From Plasmodium brasilianum (Eukaryota > Apicomplexa > Aconoidasida > Haemosporida > Plasmodiidae), in the NCBI RefSeq assembly GCF_023973825.1, contig NC_090127.1, positions 2,202,501 to 2,266,500 of the forward strand: a stretch of 64,000 bases of DNA, read 5' to 3'. Position 1 is the stretch's first letter; each line of letters begins with the position of its first letter. A model generated the notes under the pieces. The model did no database searches, was not told the origin of the DNA, and saw only the letters and a list, made by a program, of their open reading frames with translations. This document shows, piece by piece, positions 10,117-30,400 of the stretch. The position numbers and the translations under genes were made by a program.

Positions 10117-12288
10117 ATGAACGTCCTGTATAATAGTTACGTGCAGAGTGCGTATTTAATAGCCGAGATGAATATTCTAAATAGCAGTTGCAAGGAGAAA
10201 TGGAATATGATGGATCTCATAAAAAGTGTTAAGAATGAACAAACATATGGCATATCAAGACTACACAAATTTTCATGGCTTAACTTATTTTTTCTTTTTA
10301 TTCCATTTACATTAGTGTACAATCATGTGATAAAACTAGTCCTTTGTGTTGTTATTTTGTTATACATTAAGTATATACTTAATAATTTTTTTCTTTTTCT
10401 GTACAAAAATAATATACAACGATTTAATGAATTAATAAAGCTCTTGTACATACAAGCATATACAGAGAATAATCAACAGGATAAAGAAAAATTAGAATTC
10501 CTTATAGATGATTTATATTGTAGAATACATAAAATGGCAGAATCCATATTGAAGTTTTACTTTTTTTTTATGCAAAATTTATTTTTTTATTTTATGGTGT
10601 CAAATGATATCATCATTAGTACGAATCAATACAGTACTACTTACAAGAGCATTAAAAAATTATTTCATTTGAAAAAATTTTACTTTCATTTGTTTGTTGT
10701 ATTGATGGAGATTGAATTAAAAAGAGATGTTTCGGAAGAAGATGAAGAAGAAGAAGAAAAAAAAAAAAAAAAAAAAAAAAGTCTTTATAAAAACATAAGG
10801 AATGTATTCAAATCAAAATACCTAAAAGAGTATGAACTGATGAGAGAAAATGAAACTAATTTTTGTCTTTTTTCTCTGCATCAATGTTTTAAATCATATG
10901 GCATCATAACAATATTAATGATGATAAGACGTTTATTTTGCTTTCTACACTTATTCCTTTTTACCATAATATCAGTATATTATTTAATAAAGACCTACTT
11001 AGTCTTATCTTCATATATAAATGTAATAAAAAAAAAAAAAAAAAAATTATTACCCTTAAGGGGGGTCAGTCAAAAGGACTACTCGAAGTATTCATCCAGG
11101 GATGAAGAAACAATAATTTCTTTTGTGATAGACTCTTTAATATTGTTACATGACTGTGTCCACGATGGTATGGATTGTCAATATGTTTATGAAACAGTAG
11201 AGCATAAATTGCGCAGCTCGTTAAGCATCTTAAAATCATTAAGAAGGGAAATAGCTGAAAGGGGGGTAGCCAAAGGGATGCAGGCAAAAGGAGTAGATGC
11301 AAAAGGAGTGGATGCAAATGGGGTGGATGCAAAAGGAGTGGATGCAAATAGGGTGGATGAAAAAGGAGTGGATGCAAAAGGAGTAGATGCAAATGGGGGG
11401 GATGCAAATGGGGTGGATGCAAACAGAGTAGCCGAAAAAACCTTTAATGTAAGCACCTCAGGTGGGGGAAAAAAAAATGATGCCAACGAACAGAGCAATG
11501 AAAATATTATATCCACTCCCATAACTTGTGGTAAAGATGTGCACATAATGGGAGACCAGTTAATCGAAACTGCTTCTTCCATACGAAATAATGAAAAAAG
11601 GAAAATTTCAACATATGAAGTGTACTATTATTCACATAAGGAAGTCCAAAGTAATATACAAGATGATAACTATGAAGAACTTCACAATGCTAAAAGAAAC
11701 AAGTATGCATCTGGTAAATACTCTAATAGAATTGCAGCTGCAAACAACCCATTATTCTTTCAGGATAAAGGAAACAATGAAAAGAAACTCATGTATAAAG
11801 ATGAAAAGTATGTTTCTTTGCACAACAACGAAAAGGATAGTGATTTATGTATTTACAATTTGCTAAGCGAGTTAAAAGACACATTCAAAAATGATAAAAA
11901 GTATATTTATGTTAACAGAGAGTTATGTTATGATAATAAAAAAAAGGACTTCACTATAAAAAGCGTTTTATATAACCAAACTAACACGTTGACATGTAGC
12001 CAAACTCTCACATCAGGGGGATATGCTGGATGTACAAAATGGGCTAGTAGTTGTCAGCAAAAGGATATTGTTAAATATGATAATGTAAATACACAAATCC
12101 AACAGGGAATAAAAAATATAGGTACATTACATAACAGAATTATATCAAATAATATTAATCAAGATAAAGATAAAAATAAAAATGAGGAAACTTCTAACTG
12201 GGACTGTTTAAAACCAATGGATGATATTTCCTCCTTCAGACAAAGAATTGCTGCATCCTTGTTTCGATCGAAGGCCCCTCCGGCGTGA
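10117..12288 (+). CDS. Conserved Plasmodium membrane protein, function unknown
   Basis: Open frame of 723 aa from the ATG at 10117. A cag at 10102-10104 and an open frame back to it suggest an intron boundary, so the true start may lie on an upstream exon. Hydrophobic segments occur near residues 50-70 and 72-95 (LVLCVVILLYIKYILNNFFL), 145-165 (YFFFMQNLFFYFMV) and 270-300 (LFCFLHLFLFTIISVYYLI), suggesting three or four membrane passes. Between them lies an acidic then poly-Lys stretch coded by a long A run (about 10758-10781), and a second A run codes Lys near 11029-11046. After the last helix come a conserved-looking helical region, a pentapeptide repeat (Gly-Val-Asp-Ala-Lys/Asn) at about residues 388-440, and an Asn/Lys-rich tail with no recognisable domain. 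Confidence 0.75.
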   Translation: MNVLYNSYVQSAYLIAEMNILNSSCKEKWNMMDLIKSVKNEQTYGISRLHKFSWLNLFFLFIPFTLVYNHVIKLVLCVVILLYIKYILNNFFLFLYKNNIQRFNELIKLLYIQAYTENNQQDKEKLEFLIDDLYCRIHKMAESILKFYFFFMQNLFFYFMVSNDIIISTNQYSTTYKSIKKLFHLKKFYFHLFVVLMEIELKRDVSEEDEEEEEKKKKKKKSLYKNIRNVFKSKYLKEYELMRENETNFCLFSLHQCFKSYGIITILMMIRRLFCFLHLFLFTIISVYYLIKTYLVLSSYINVIKKKKKKLLPLRGVSQKDYSKYSSRDEETIISFVIDSLILLHDCVHDGMDCQYVYETVEHKLRSSLSILKSLRREIAERGVAKGMQAKGVDAKGVDANGVDAKGVDANRVDEKGVDAKGVDANGGDANGVDANRVAEKTFNVSTSGGGKKNDANEQSNENIISTPITCGKDVHIMGDQLIETASSIRNNEKRKISTYEVYYYSHKEVQSNIQDDNYEELHNAKRNKYASGKYSNRIAAANNPLFFQDKGNNEKKLMYKDEKYVSLHNNEKDSDLCIYNLLSELKDTFKNDKKYIYVNRELCYDNKKKDFTIKSVLYNQTNTLTCSQTLTSGGYAGCTKWASSCQQKDIVKYDNVNTQIQQGIKNIGTLHNRIISNNINQDKDKNKNEETSNWDCLKPMDDISSFRQRIAASLFRSKAPPA
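11277..11440 (+). repeat. Coding 15-bp repeat (Gly-Val-Asp-Ala-Lys/Asn)
   Basis: About eleven in-frame copies of aaaggagtggatgca and variants inside the membrane-protein gene. Copy-number change would keep the frame. Confidence 0.9.
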
Positions 12289-12465
12289 TTTCCCCCCCGT
12301 GTGAGGAAGCGGACACTTATGCGCGCATATGCATATGCGTGTACATACATAAACAATATACCAGAACATACACATACCCCTAGATATGTATACCCTTACT
12401 TAATCGTTCATGTTAAAGTCTTTCATGAAACAACCAGCTTAACAAACTCCTTTAAAAGAAAACTA

Positions 12466-12496
<31 letters not shown>

Positions 12497-12704
12497 GCAC
12501 CAATATAGGGACTTAAATATGACCTGTTCAGATAAATATTTATATATTACATATCCACACTGTTAATCTTTTTTGTTCGTTTAAAGTTAACAAAGAAAAA
12601 AATAATAATAAAATAAAGCGCGCTATACAACACATTAAAGCTGTTATACACATAAGACTTTGTGAAAACAAAGAATTATACTAATACCAAAGTTGACATT
12701 TGTT
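12289..12704. other. Intergenic, AT-rich
   Basis: Contains a 27-base T run at about 12470-12496 and otherwise unique sequence. No coding signal on either strand. Confidence 0.6.
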
Positions 12705-13104
12705 TCATTTTTCTATGGGAATTATTTTCCCCTTCTTGTTTACAATGTTCATAAATTCGAGGGCATAGACATTTCGTTCATTGGAAAAGTTCTACGAAGA
12801 AAAGGAGTGGGGAAAATTACAAAATAAAGTACACATAAGTAGGTATACACTTGTGTATGCACAATATACTTGTAGCTGCTCCACGCAAAGCTTAGTGCTT
12901 CGAAGCTACTACTACATTTTGTCTTTTTCATCTACCAACAAAAGGATCGTGTCCAAGTGGTTCAAAGGCGTACATGCCAAAATGCTATAAGGTTTGTTTA
13001 CCCTAAAAAAAGAGAAATGAAAAAAAAAAGAAATGAAAAAAAAAAGAAATGAAAAAAAAAAGAAAAAAAAATTCATATTTTTCCGTATGAAAGGGATATT
13101 ACAT
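12705..13104 (-). CDS. Possible tiny gene with a start codon split by an intron
   Basis: Tentative. On the minus strand an AT at 13103-13104 is followed by gtaata and could donate the first two bases of an ATG. The exon at 12936-13002 (acceptor ttttttag) completes it and reads MVNKPYSILACTPLNHLDT before a possible donor (gtagat). The exon at 12705-12791 (acceptor cttcgtag) reads NFSNERNVYALEFMNIVNKK and ends in a stop. The three pieces sum to 52 codons in frame. An alternative donor 20 bases further on gives a different C-terminus. The composition looks coding, but the product matches no family I know, and further exons may exist. Confidence 0.3.
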
Positions 13105-13449
13105 ATGTACTATTTCGTTATATGCTCCCTTTTATTTAGAAGTAAATTTTTTTTTTTTTTTTTTTTTTTTTTTGTCATCTCAAGTAAATATTTCACTTTC
13201 ATCGTTCGTAATAGTACTGCCCATTTGTATCATTTTGACTTTGATAAGAACGAAAATAATTATATACATAAGTCTATGCATAAATATAATTTTATATATA
13301 TGTATGTATTAAATACATAGGTATAGGCACCCATATATATATTTAAACAGCCCATTTATTCGCACAGTGCATAATCATACTCCTTATATGCCTTATTATA
13401 TTTTCATCCTCCAGTGAGCGTGCACATGTATATGGCACATGGTGAAGCA

Positions 13450-16400
13450 TTACCGATCCTCGAAAACGGCAAATTCTTTATCCTTCTGATTGCACAGGGT
13501 TAGGTACTGGAGAGTTTTAAAATTGTAATAAAAAAGCCCGTCTTGTCTACTACTTCCTTTGGTGCTGCATTTAATTTCCTTCAATATGCATATATCTGGG
13601 AATGTCCACTTATAGTCATGTGCTCGTGTGCGCATGTTGTTGTTGTGTTTGTCGCATTCGTTGAAATTGTATATGATGATGCGCCTGTATTTGTCATAAT
13701 CTCTACGATCATTGCGATTGATACACTTTCTTGGTTCACTTTCTTCTCTTGGTTCACTTTCTTCTCTTGGTTCACTGTCTTCTCTTGGTTCACGGTCTTC
13801 TCTTGGTTCACTTTCTTCTCTTGGTTCACTTTCCTCTCTTGGTTCACTTTCTTCTCTTGGTTCACTGTCCTCCCTTAATACATTGCCCTCTCTTAGTTCA
13901 TTATCTTCACTGCTTTCGTTGAACAGCGGATATCTCTGAATTGTTCCTTGAATGGATGGACCCAAGGCTACAGCACTTTTATAGTAATCCTTATTATAAT
14001 AATAATTAATATTCATATTCATTACTGCTTGAAAAGTACAATGCCTTGGGCTAGGAGTATCTATTCTCCTCTTTATCTTCTTAATAGTCCAATGATCATA
14101 ATGAAATAACACGTCAGACATATTTTTCTCTCCTTTATTTGTTAATAAATAAATTTCATTGAATAAGGAAAATATATAAAAAGTGCATTCATGACTAGCT
14201 TTGCTATATGTAGCTAAATGATTTTTTTTTTTTTCTCTCAAATTTGACGTGGACGTGTCGCAATTTTTTTCTGATTTGTTCAGGAAAATTAAATTGCTCC
14301 TATCATTGCTCCTTTTCTTTCTCTGTGTGCCATTTTTAAATAGATCGTTAACAATTAAAGTATGCTTTAACTCGTAGGATAATTTATTCATATGTGAGTC
14401 ACATATATTATTAAAGTACTCGAAAGAGTACAAATTAAATAAGAGCTTTAAATATTTATATTCATATTCCTTAACATATGGATTTGAGCTGAACAAGTCA
14501 TAATTTTTTATTTCAGCCAAACTTAGTATACAACAACCATATATAAGTACATGCGAATTATTAATTATGGAAATTTTCAAAGTACTTAAATATTTGTCCA
14601 TAATTTCCTCATCATTCATTCTGTTATTACTTCTACCTTTTTCATCCATAGGAGATGATCTTCTCATTTCGTTATTATAATAATGTACGTCATTATAATT
14701 TTTGATAAAATAATTTGAAAATTTTTCATTATTAATTATGTCATTAATGCATATATGTATACTATATTTATAAATAGGTTTCGAAAATAAATTAACTATG
14801 CTTAAGATTAAACAATGATTTTCATTTAGCATTGTATAGGCTATATACACAAAATAGCATATACTACTTGGTAAAAAACATATCTTTAATATTTTAAAAG
14901 ATTCATTGGAGTAATATTCATTCGATATGTATTCCTCTTTCTTTATTTCTTTGAGGAAGGTACAACTCCTGGTGTTATTTCTTTCTTTTCCCCCCTCTCC
15001 TTTACTTCTCTTTGTTTGATTTTTATGTGTATACTCCTCTTTGCCTCCCCTATTACTCATTTTACGTACCCCTGTTTTCAACTTGGTTATCCCTAACTTC
15101 TCGTGCTCCACATCAAGTCCCCCGCGACTGATTTGTACTGTCGTTTCTTTTCCCGCATCTTGTCCTGCTTCTAATTCCATTTCTATCCCCACTTCTATCT
15201 CCTGCCCTTTTGTCAAAGCACTTTCGATAGTACTGAGAACGTAAATATTCTTATACATATGCATGAACATATTTAAATTTTCACTACTGAAAAGGTCAAG
15301 TGGATGCCCTTTTTCCATATCTTCTTCGCGATTCACTATCCTGCACTCCGATAACCCGCGTGATGCCTCTCTTACCATTGGGTTCTCCCTAGCACGTGTT
15401 CCATGCTTCATATTACGGCTGTACTTCCTCCTTCTGCATAACTGAGGTAAATAGGTAATAGGCAAATTATCAGAGTTTTGTTTTATGGATTTTATTTTTT
15501 TTTTCATAAAATTTTTAATAGTTTTTAAATTAGGATATGTAAACATAACTACATTTAATTTTTCGTCAATTCCAATAAAAATATTTTTGTACAAATGATG
15601 CTGACTAATGCAACAAAACCTTTTCGACAGATAACTATGAATCGTACTCATCTTATTTTGCTCTTTCAAGATGGTTTTATCACTATGTTCTTCTCTCCTT
15701 GCTACAAGTGATGCACTTTGATCTTCTCCTCGTTCTTCATTTGCTCCGAAATATTTATCTTCGCCCCCTTCCCGTTCGATATCACTACAATTCTGGTTAT
15801 CACCAATTAACCATTCATTTTCTTCACAGCTCAACTTCTTTATTACAATGGAATCAAAATTTAGAATATATTTTTTATCCACTCTTTGATAACTATATAG
15901 AATATTGTAAAAATGCACCCGCTTATCAATATAGATAACCACCCAATCTAAGTTATTGTAAACGTAATGATAATTATCAGGGGTACATACGAATATCTCT
16001 GCCCCCGCATTATTTAGTCCCATCCATTTGCAGGTTGTACAATGTGATGATGTATGTACATCCTTTTTTTCCTTTTCACGTAAAACATGTCGTTTTTCTT
16101 CCTTTCCTCCTGTAAATTCATCTTTTTCCCCAGTTTCTAACTTCTCTCCTATATCTAACTCCTTTCCCACTTTCCCCTCATCCGCTGCAGGCAGTTCTAG
16201 TTTAAAATTTTTTTTTTTTTCCTCCTCCCCATCTTCCAGGGACTTTTCCATTCTATTCACCTTACTCAAGAGCACCATCTTTTTCCTATTTTTTGCAAAT
16301 TTTATTTTTTTAAAAGCAACATGATATGCTTTAATGCATAGAATTTTATTCATCCTCTTGATGTTATAGGGTAACGTGTTCCTTATATTGCTAATAGTTT

Positions 16401-19400
16401 TATAAATTAAGTATATTTTATACATATAATTACATAGTTTTATTTTCATTTCTTTTTTCCTTTGAATATAAGGAATATAATACCTGTTCAACCAACAAAA
16501 GATTTTTACTACTGTTATACATCTTTTAAACCGTAAACTTCTTATATCCTTAAATATTTCTTTTTTCTTTTTTTCAAATAATATATGATCTCCACTATCA
16601 TTAGAAAACAAAAAGGATGTGTTATCATATAAGTAGTAGTTTATCTGTGTATACATATGCGATTTCATAAATACATAATTTCTACCTATTTTAAAATATT
16701 TATGTTCATTGAATAATCTCATAAAATAATAAATTATATCATCCTTACTACAATATTGTAATTCTATAGGTATATTATGTTTACATTTTTCTAACAATTC
16801 TTCTTTTAATATTTTATGTGATAATCCTTTATTTATTATCTTGACCATTTCATTTACTCCACTCTGCTTCAACTGAGCATATACTAAACTTCTTTTAAAG
16901 CAGTCCTTCTGCATATGCTCATTAGGCAACATGCATCTAACATAATACATATCTGTCTTTTCTAAATTGGCAAAGAGGTTATCGAGCTCCTTCATATACT
17001 TCCTGCTGACACTCAGCAAGTTGGTCTTTTTGTTCTTGCCATGTTTATCCATTTTCCCATTATTGCCTTCTTTTATATTTCGCTCACTCTTGTCAAACTC
17101 GCTGATATTTCGACTGATGGTTGAAGTAGGGTCACCCATTTTTTGTCCTTGCCTGTTCAGAATTATTTCCCCCTTTGCACCATTTTTGTTCATCCCTTTT
17201 TTCAAATTGCTAATTTGGTCTTGTATAAATTTATTATCCTTTAATTTGTTTATTTTAATTTCTGATTTAGTTGTAATCGTGTTTCCAATGTTGCTACTAT
17301 CACCCCTTTTGCCTATATCACTGCTCTCGGCTCTGTTTCCCTTTGCACCACACGCTTTTTCACATGCTAACTTGTTTTTATTCATGGAAGACGATATATC
17401 ATATGCCTGATTCTCTATCTTTTCGCTGTTCAAATCTCCTGCATTTTTCGTCATTGTCATCTTTGCTTCTAAATCTTCGCATGTGATATGATTCATTTGC
17501 TCGGATATTCTATTTTCACTTACTCCTTTACTATTATGAGTTAATTTTTTATCATATCCTTTTGTGTCTTTAATTTTTTCTTCTACCTGTTGCAACTCAT
17601 GATCTTGTATACAATTTAATTTTACCTCCATTGTTTCATTATGTTCATTTGATCCCATCCTAAGAAATATATTCTTTGAATTTTTAATTATATACTCTAT
17701 TTCTGGCTCAACTCTATCACTGTTTTTGTACACCCAATTTTTAATAGTATACGTTATATGACCAGCATAATGTTTGATGAAAAATGTATTTGTCTTGATG
17801 TTTTGTTTTTTGCTTGTATACATATTGTCTTTATTACTTATAAAACCATATATATCCTTTTGAATATAATTTTTTTCATTATTTAACAAGTAGATAAATA
17901 AATCATCATCTACTTTTTTCTGACCACTAGTATTTAACTTGGTTATGTCATCCAAATTTCTAAATAGCTTTTCAATAAAAAAAATGGTATCTTTATAACT
18001 AGGTACATCTATATCATTCCACAAAATATTTTCTGACTTGTAAATAATTTTTTCCTTTTCAATTTCATTGTTAATGTAATAATTATTTAATTTTTCATTA
18101 GCTAGATTGATACATAATTGTTCTAAGTCATTGAAAGCTAATTCTTCAAACCCGTACAGATCTAGTATAGATATAACATTATTATTAGTTTCATATATCC
18201 CTTGATTTGTTATCAATTCTTTCTCTTTTTTACTTAAATTTGTCATATTTATATCATTTATTAGTCTATTAAATAATTTTTTATATATTACTTTTATTAA
18301 TGTGTGTAAAGTGGAAACTGCGTTTTCCTTATTTCGACGCATTTTTATATTTTCACACGAAACGCTTATATTCTTGTAATTGATCGTGTTTTCGAGGTCA
18401 CTTTGGTTTATTTGCAGGCACATGCATGCATTCCTGTAGCCTTCCCCCCAAGGTACACGCTCCAGGTCTTCCTGTTGCTCCTTATCCTGCTCCTTGTGTG
18501 GATCTTCCTCACTCGGGTCTATCTCCCCCAAGTGTATTAATCCCGCTATGATATCATAAAACTGGTTAATCTTGTCATCATCATACTTTATATAACGGAG
18601 TCCTTGTACTAAATACTCGAAATTCTTTTTGTCCTTCTGTCGTTCCCTTTCGTCATTCTGTCGTTCCATTTCTACGTAGTTACTCCCTTCTTCTATGCTT
18701 CTATCCCCGTTTACCATTTTGTTTCTTTTAATTATTTTATTTTTTCTTTTTTCCCTACTTTCTCCTTTACATGCATCATTATTTAAGATATTATAATAAT
18801 AAATATCTCTGATCAAATTCCTTTCTTTCAACTGCGTGTCAGATAAACCCCAAATGGCTTGATAAAAAACGTGGAAATTCCTTTCTCCATTATTATGAGT
18901 AATACATCTATTAATTTCTAATAATAGTATTAATATTTTGATATTAGAAAAGCAATAATTAAATAACGTATAATTATCACTATTTTTTTTTTCAAATATT
19001 AAGTCATTAATTCTTCCACATCTACTACTGTTATTGTTTTTTATAGTTTTTGCATTGCTCATCGATTCTATTATATTGTTAATGTAAATAAGTTTATCAA
19101 TTCGATCATAATTTGTATATTCATCGATGGCAGATGTTTCACTCTTTTTTGTTATGATATTTTTTTCCTCGACCTCCTCTTTCTCCTCATTACTTGCTGC
19201 CCTTGCATCAGTTTCATTCACTGTTCTTTTGTAGCTTCCTACAATACTATCCGTAGCACCCCTTCTCTTTTCCCTCTCTACGTCCTTCACTCTGCTATTC
19301 AATTTGATATTCACTTTGGCATTTACATTGGCATTTCCTTCGCCATTCGCTTCTGCTTCCACGTCCGCCCCTACTTCCTCCTCCTCAGAACTGTCATGCA

Positions 19401-20318
19401 TGTAAGAGCTCATACTTTTGTATATCTGCTTCTTATCATTTCTATATCTGTGGAAAAAGATGTAGTGGAAATACTTGAAAAGAAATTTGCAATTTTCCGT
19501 TTTTCCACTACCACTATGCCCTGAAACAACAATAGTTTGTCTTTTCTTTTTTAATACCATATTTCTATATGCCATATTACTAATATCATAAATATGGGCA
19601 TTATAATCTTTTTTAATACTATTTATATTGTTATTTTTGAATTTATTTAAATATATATTCATCTGTTCAGTGTCATACAGTCCTTTGATTTGTTTATATG
19701 GATTGATAGCTAACAGTAATGAAGCATGAAATGTATATATTTTATTTTTTTTGTATCTATTTTTTAAGTTAACCAAAACATTTTGCTCGTTCAGCAATAT
19801 TATATCTATGTTATTTTCACTGTCTATTTCTATGTCCTCCCTCAGGCATCTAACCACTTTATCTGCTGCTACGTTTTCGAGGGTTTTTCCTTTACCTGGA
19901 AAGATGCAAGAATATCGGGGGGGGGCTTGAGTACGCACGTGAATGTGTATATATATATGTATATGTGTATTTATATATATGCACATATATATGCATATGC
20001 ACCTCATGCGCTCACCGCACAAAACATTGTTGTGCAGTTGTGCAGTTTCTTTTTTTTCCCCTCAATTTTCTAACGTTTAAGGTTGTACGAATTTTCCGAT
20101 TTGTTAAATTTAGAAATCTCCATTTTTTTGTATATATTATTATAAAAATACCATACATGCGTATGTGAGTATATGTCTTCTTTTTCCTTTTTTTCAGAGG
20201 GAAGATCCTCTTCACATATGTCTTCCCTTTTTATTGAGTCCTTCTGATCATCGTCTTTCATGTTTGATATATTGGAATAATAGAAAGTTTCGTTGCTCTT
20301 AAAATGCAAGGAAGCCAT
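13450..20318 (-). CDS. MyoJ: Myosin J, divergent unconventional myosin heavy chain
   Basis: Actin-based motor, 2229 aa as modelled in two exons: 20075-20318 (81 codons plus one base; donor gttaga, weak) and 13450-19895 (acceptor tctttccag). The upstream part of the long ORF (19896-20022) is TA-repeat-derived and is treated as intron. The motor domain is recognisable: VVSGHSGSGKTE (P-loop) near residue 205, NNNSSRCGR (switch I) near 372, DLYGFEEL (switch II) near 660, and the actin-binding end RCMLPNE...QLKQSGVNEM near 1075. The motor is stretched by charged insertions. A basic helical neck follows (about 1170-1250), then a long tail whose blocks are separated by low-complexity sequence, ending in a Glu-Pro-Arg-Glu-Glu-Ser hexapeptide array. 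Size and neighbourhood agree with the myosin J I recall from P. falciparum. The exon 1 junction is the least certain part. Confidence 0.85.
13725..13880 (-). repeat. Coding 18-bp repeat (Glu-Pro-Arg-Glu-Glu-Ser)
   Basis: About eight in-frame copies near the myosin J C-terminus, with plus-strand unit ttctcttggttcactttc. Variants replace a Glu by Asp or Ser by Arg. Confidence 0.9.
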
Positions 20319-20743
20319 TTTTTTCTCGGTTTGCCCTTTTTTCTAAAAAAAAAAAAAAAAAAAAAAGCGTCATTTCTTTTCATTTCTTTTTTTTTTTTTT
20401 TTTTTTTATTTATTCCCTCTCCTCTATTTTATAATTAATATATATATACAGAGCGTGCTTGATACTTCCAAACAATTGGTGTCTCGACTTTTACTTTTCT
20501 ACAGCAAAAAAATGGTAAGTTTTATTTTCATTTCTTTGACAAATATATTTGTTGTTATGGTGAACTTACAACGCTCCCTTTGCTACTTGAAACATGGAAA
20601 ACAACAAAAGGACACAAAAAAAAAGAAAAAAAAAATACATATACACATAAATATACATGTATATGCGTATATGTATATGCACATATATATGTACATATAC
20701 ATACGCAAACACTATACGACGCGAGCGTACAAATTTAAGAAAA
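20319..20743. other. Divergent upstream region of myosin J
   Basis: Long A (20346-20366) and T (20389-20407) runs and TA-rich repeats (about 20637-20705). A segment at 20452-20514, bounded by atatacag and by gtaagt, looks like an exon; it could be an untranslated first exon of the small gene that follows. Confidence 0.4.
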
Positions 20744-21603
20744 ATGATCAGTATTTTAACACAATTAAGAAAAGATGCAGTAACGAATTTCACCAAACGA
20801 CAAAGAGTTCTTTGTTAATATGCATAACAGCAGAACATGTAAAAATGGAAGTGCAAAAATTTGTGTTCTAGAATTTAATTTTTTTGAGTTCTATTATTAG
20901 CTAAAAATATGCACTCATCTGTGTGAATATTATTATTATTTCTACCAGCTGTAGAGCACAAGCAAGCATATATGCACACATATATATCTATATTTACGTA
21001 TTACTTTTTTTTACATATATTCGTATATATATATATATACACCATGCAAACAGTGTGACATTGTAGAAATGTCGTTTTAGCACAACGGACAAACGAAGAA
21101 TATGAGAGTTACACACTTTTTTTAAAAATTATTACGTGTGTAGCCAATGCTAAAAAGTAAAAAATTATGTCCTTGTATATATAAATGTACATATATACTA
21201 CTTTACACAAAAAGACAAGAATACTTTTTTTTTTTTTTTTTCTTTTACATCTTTAAACTTCATGGAATACAGTATTTTTAATTTATAATTTTTTACAAAA
21301 TTTTCCCTATTTTGATATTAACTATTTAGTACCTCCCAAATCGTTTTTGTTTTTTAATTAAAATTTTTTTAACAAAAATATTTGGAAGCCATAAATAAAA
21401 AAAAAGAATGTTTTAAAATTATGATCGTATGAACAATTAATACATAAAAAAAAAAAAAAAAAAAATATCGCTACGTTCAGAATTATTCTCATTCTTGGAC
21501 ACATTTTTTTCTTTTTTTTTCTTCTATGCAGTGTGAACATTTTTTTTTTTGGTGTTGTTCGCAGAGTATTAGCTTATGCATATAAAAATAAATAAATATA
21601 TAC

Positions 21604-21655
<52 letters not shown>

Positions 21656-21977
21656 AATATAAATGTGCAATCATACGTACATACATACTTCCATAATTTA
21701 CAAATTACATGGTTGTTTTATTACGTGAATTATTCTTAATTTTTTAAAAATAGTATTGCCGATGTATGAAGTTAGGAAGGTGCAAAAATATCACAGAACT
21801 GGAGCCAACATTGCTGCATTAAAATTTATTGATACTAGACTATACATTTCGCCGAAGAGGAACATGAAATGTTACACATACTTACAATACGTAAATGCAC
21901 ACACATACATACATTCACATATATATACAGATACACATATATATACGCATACACATAAATATACACATACACATAAG

Positions 21978-22008
<31 letters not shown>

Positions 22009-22057
22009 TTGTTTTTACGCACGGTGTTCTGAAAAGAGTACTTATTTTACCAAATGA
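20744..22057 (+). CDS. Possible small basic three-exon protein
   Basis: Tentative model. Exon 20744-20813 reads MISILTQLRKDAVTNFTKRQ, with a weak donor (gttaat). It joins in phase to exon 21754-21890 (acceptor aaaaatag, donor gtaaat), which reads LPMYEVRKVQKYHRTGANIA and continues to CYTYLQY. A short last exon at 22037-22057 would add six residues and a stop. Total 75 aa, strongly basic, no membrane segment. The middle exon is the best supported: 45 open codons of non-repetitive composition between good splice signals. Size and charge would fit a small organellar ribosomal protein, but I recognise no family. The last exon could lie elsewhere. Confidence 0.35.
21603..21651. repeat. (TA)n microsatellite
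   Basis: Roughly 20 TA units inside the putative intron of the small gene at 20744-22057. Confidence 0.9.
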
Positions 22058-22360
22058 GTCCACCAATTTTTTTTGTATGTAACGTTTTGTTCACACAAAT
22101 TCTTAACATGGTGCGCATATGGCTATGCCCACACATGTTTCATTTTTTGAGTAATAAAAAAAGAAATTGCTCGTAATACATATATATATATATATATACT
22201 TTTTTTTTTTTTTTTTTTTTATGAACGTTAAGGGTAAAATAAATTATAAAGTTAGCTATTTTGTATAAAAAAAAAAAAAAAAAAGGACGAAAAAGGATGA
22301 AACAAATCTGATGTTTCTCGTTAATAGAACATTTAAACGAAGCGACAATTCGTTTTTTTC

Positions 22361-30400
<8,040 letters not shown>

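Noticed and set aside
19896..20022. N-terminal part of the long myosin ORF (MCGERMRCICIYMC...)
   Set aside because: TA-repeat-derived; a good splice acceptor (tctttccag) follows, and an exon with a suitable N-terminus lies upstream.
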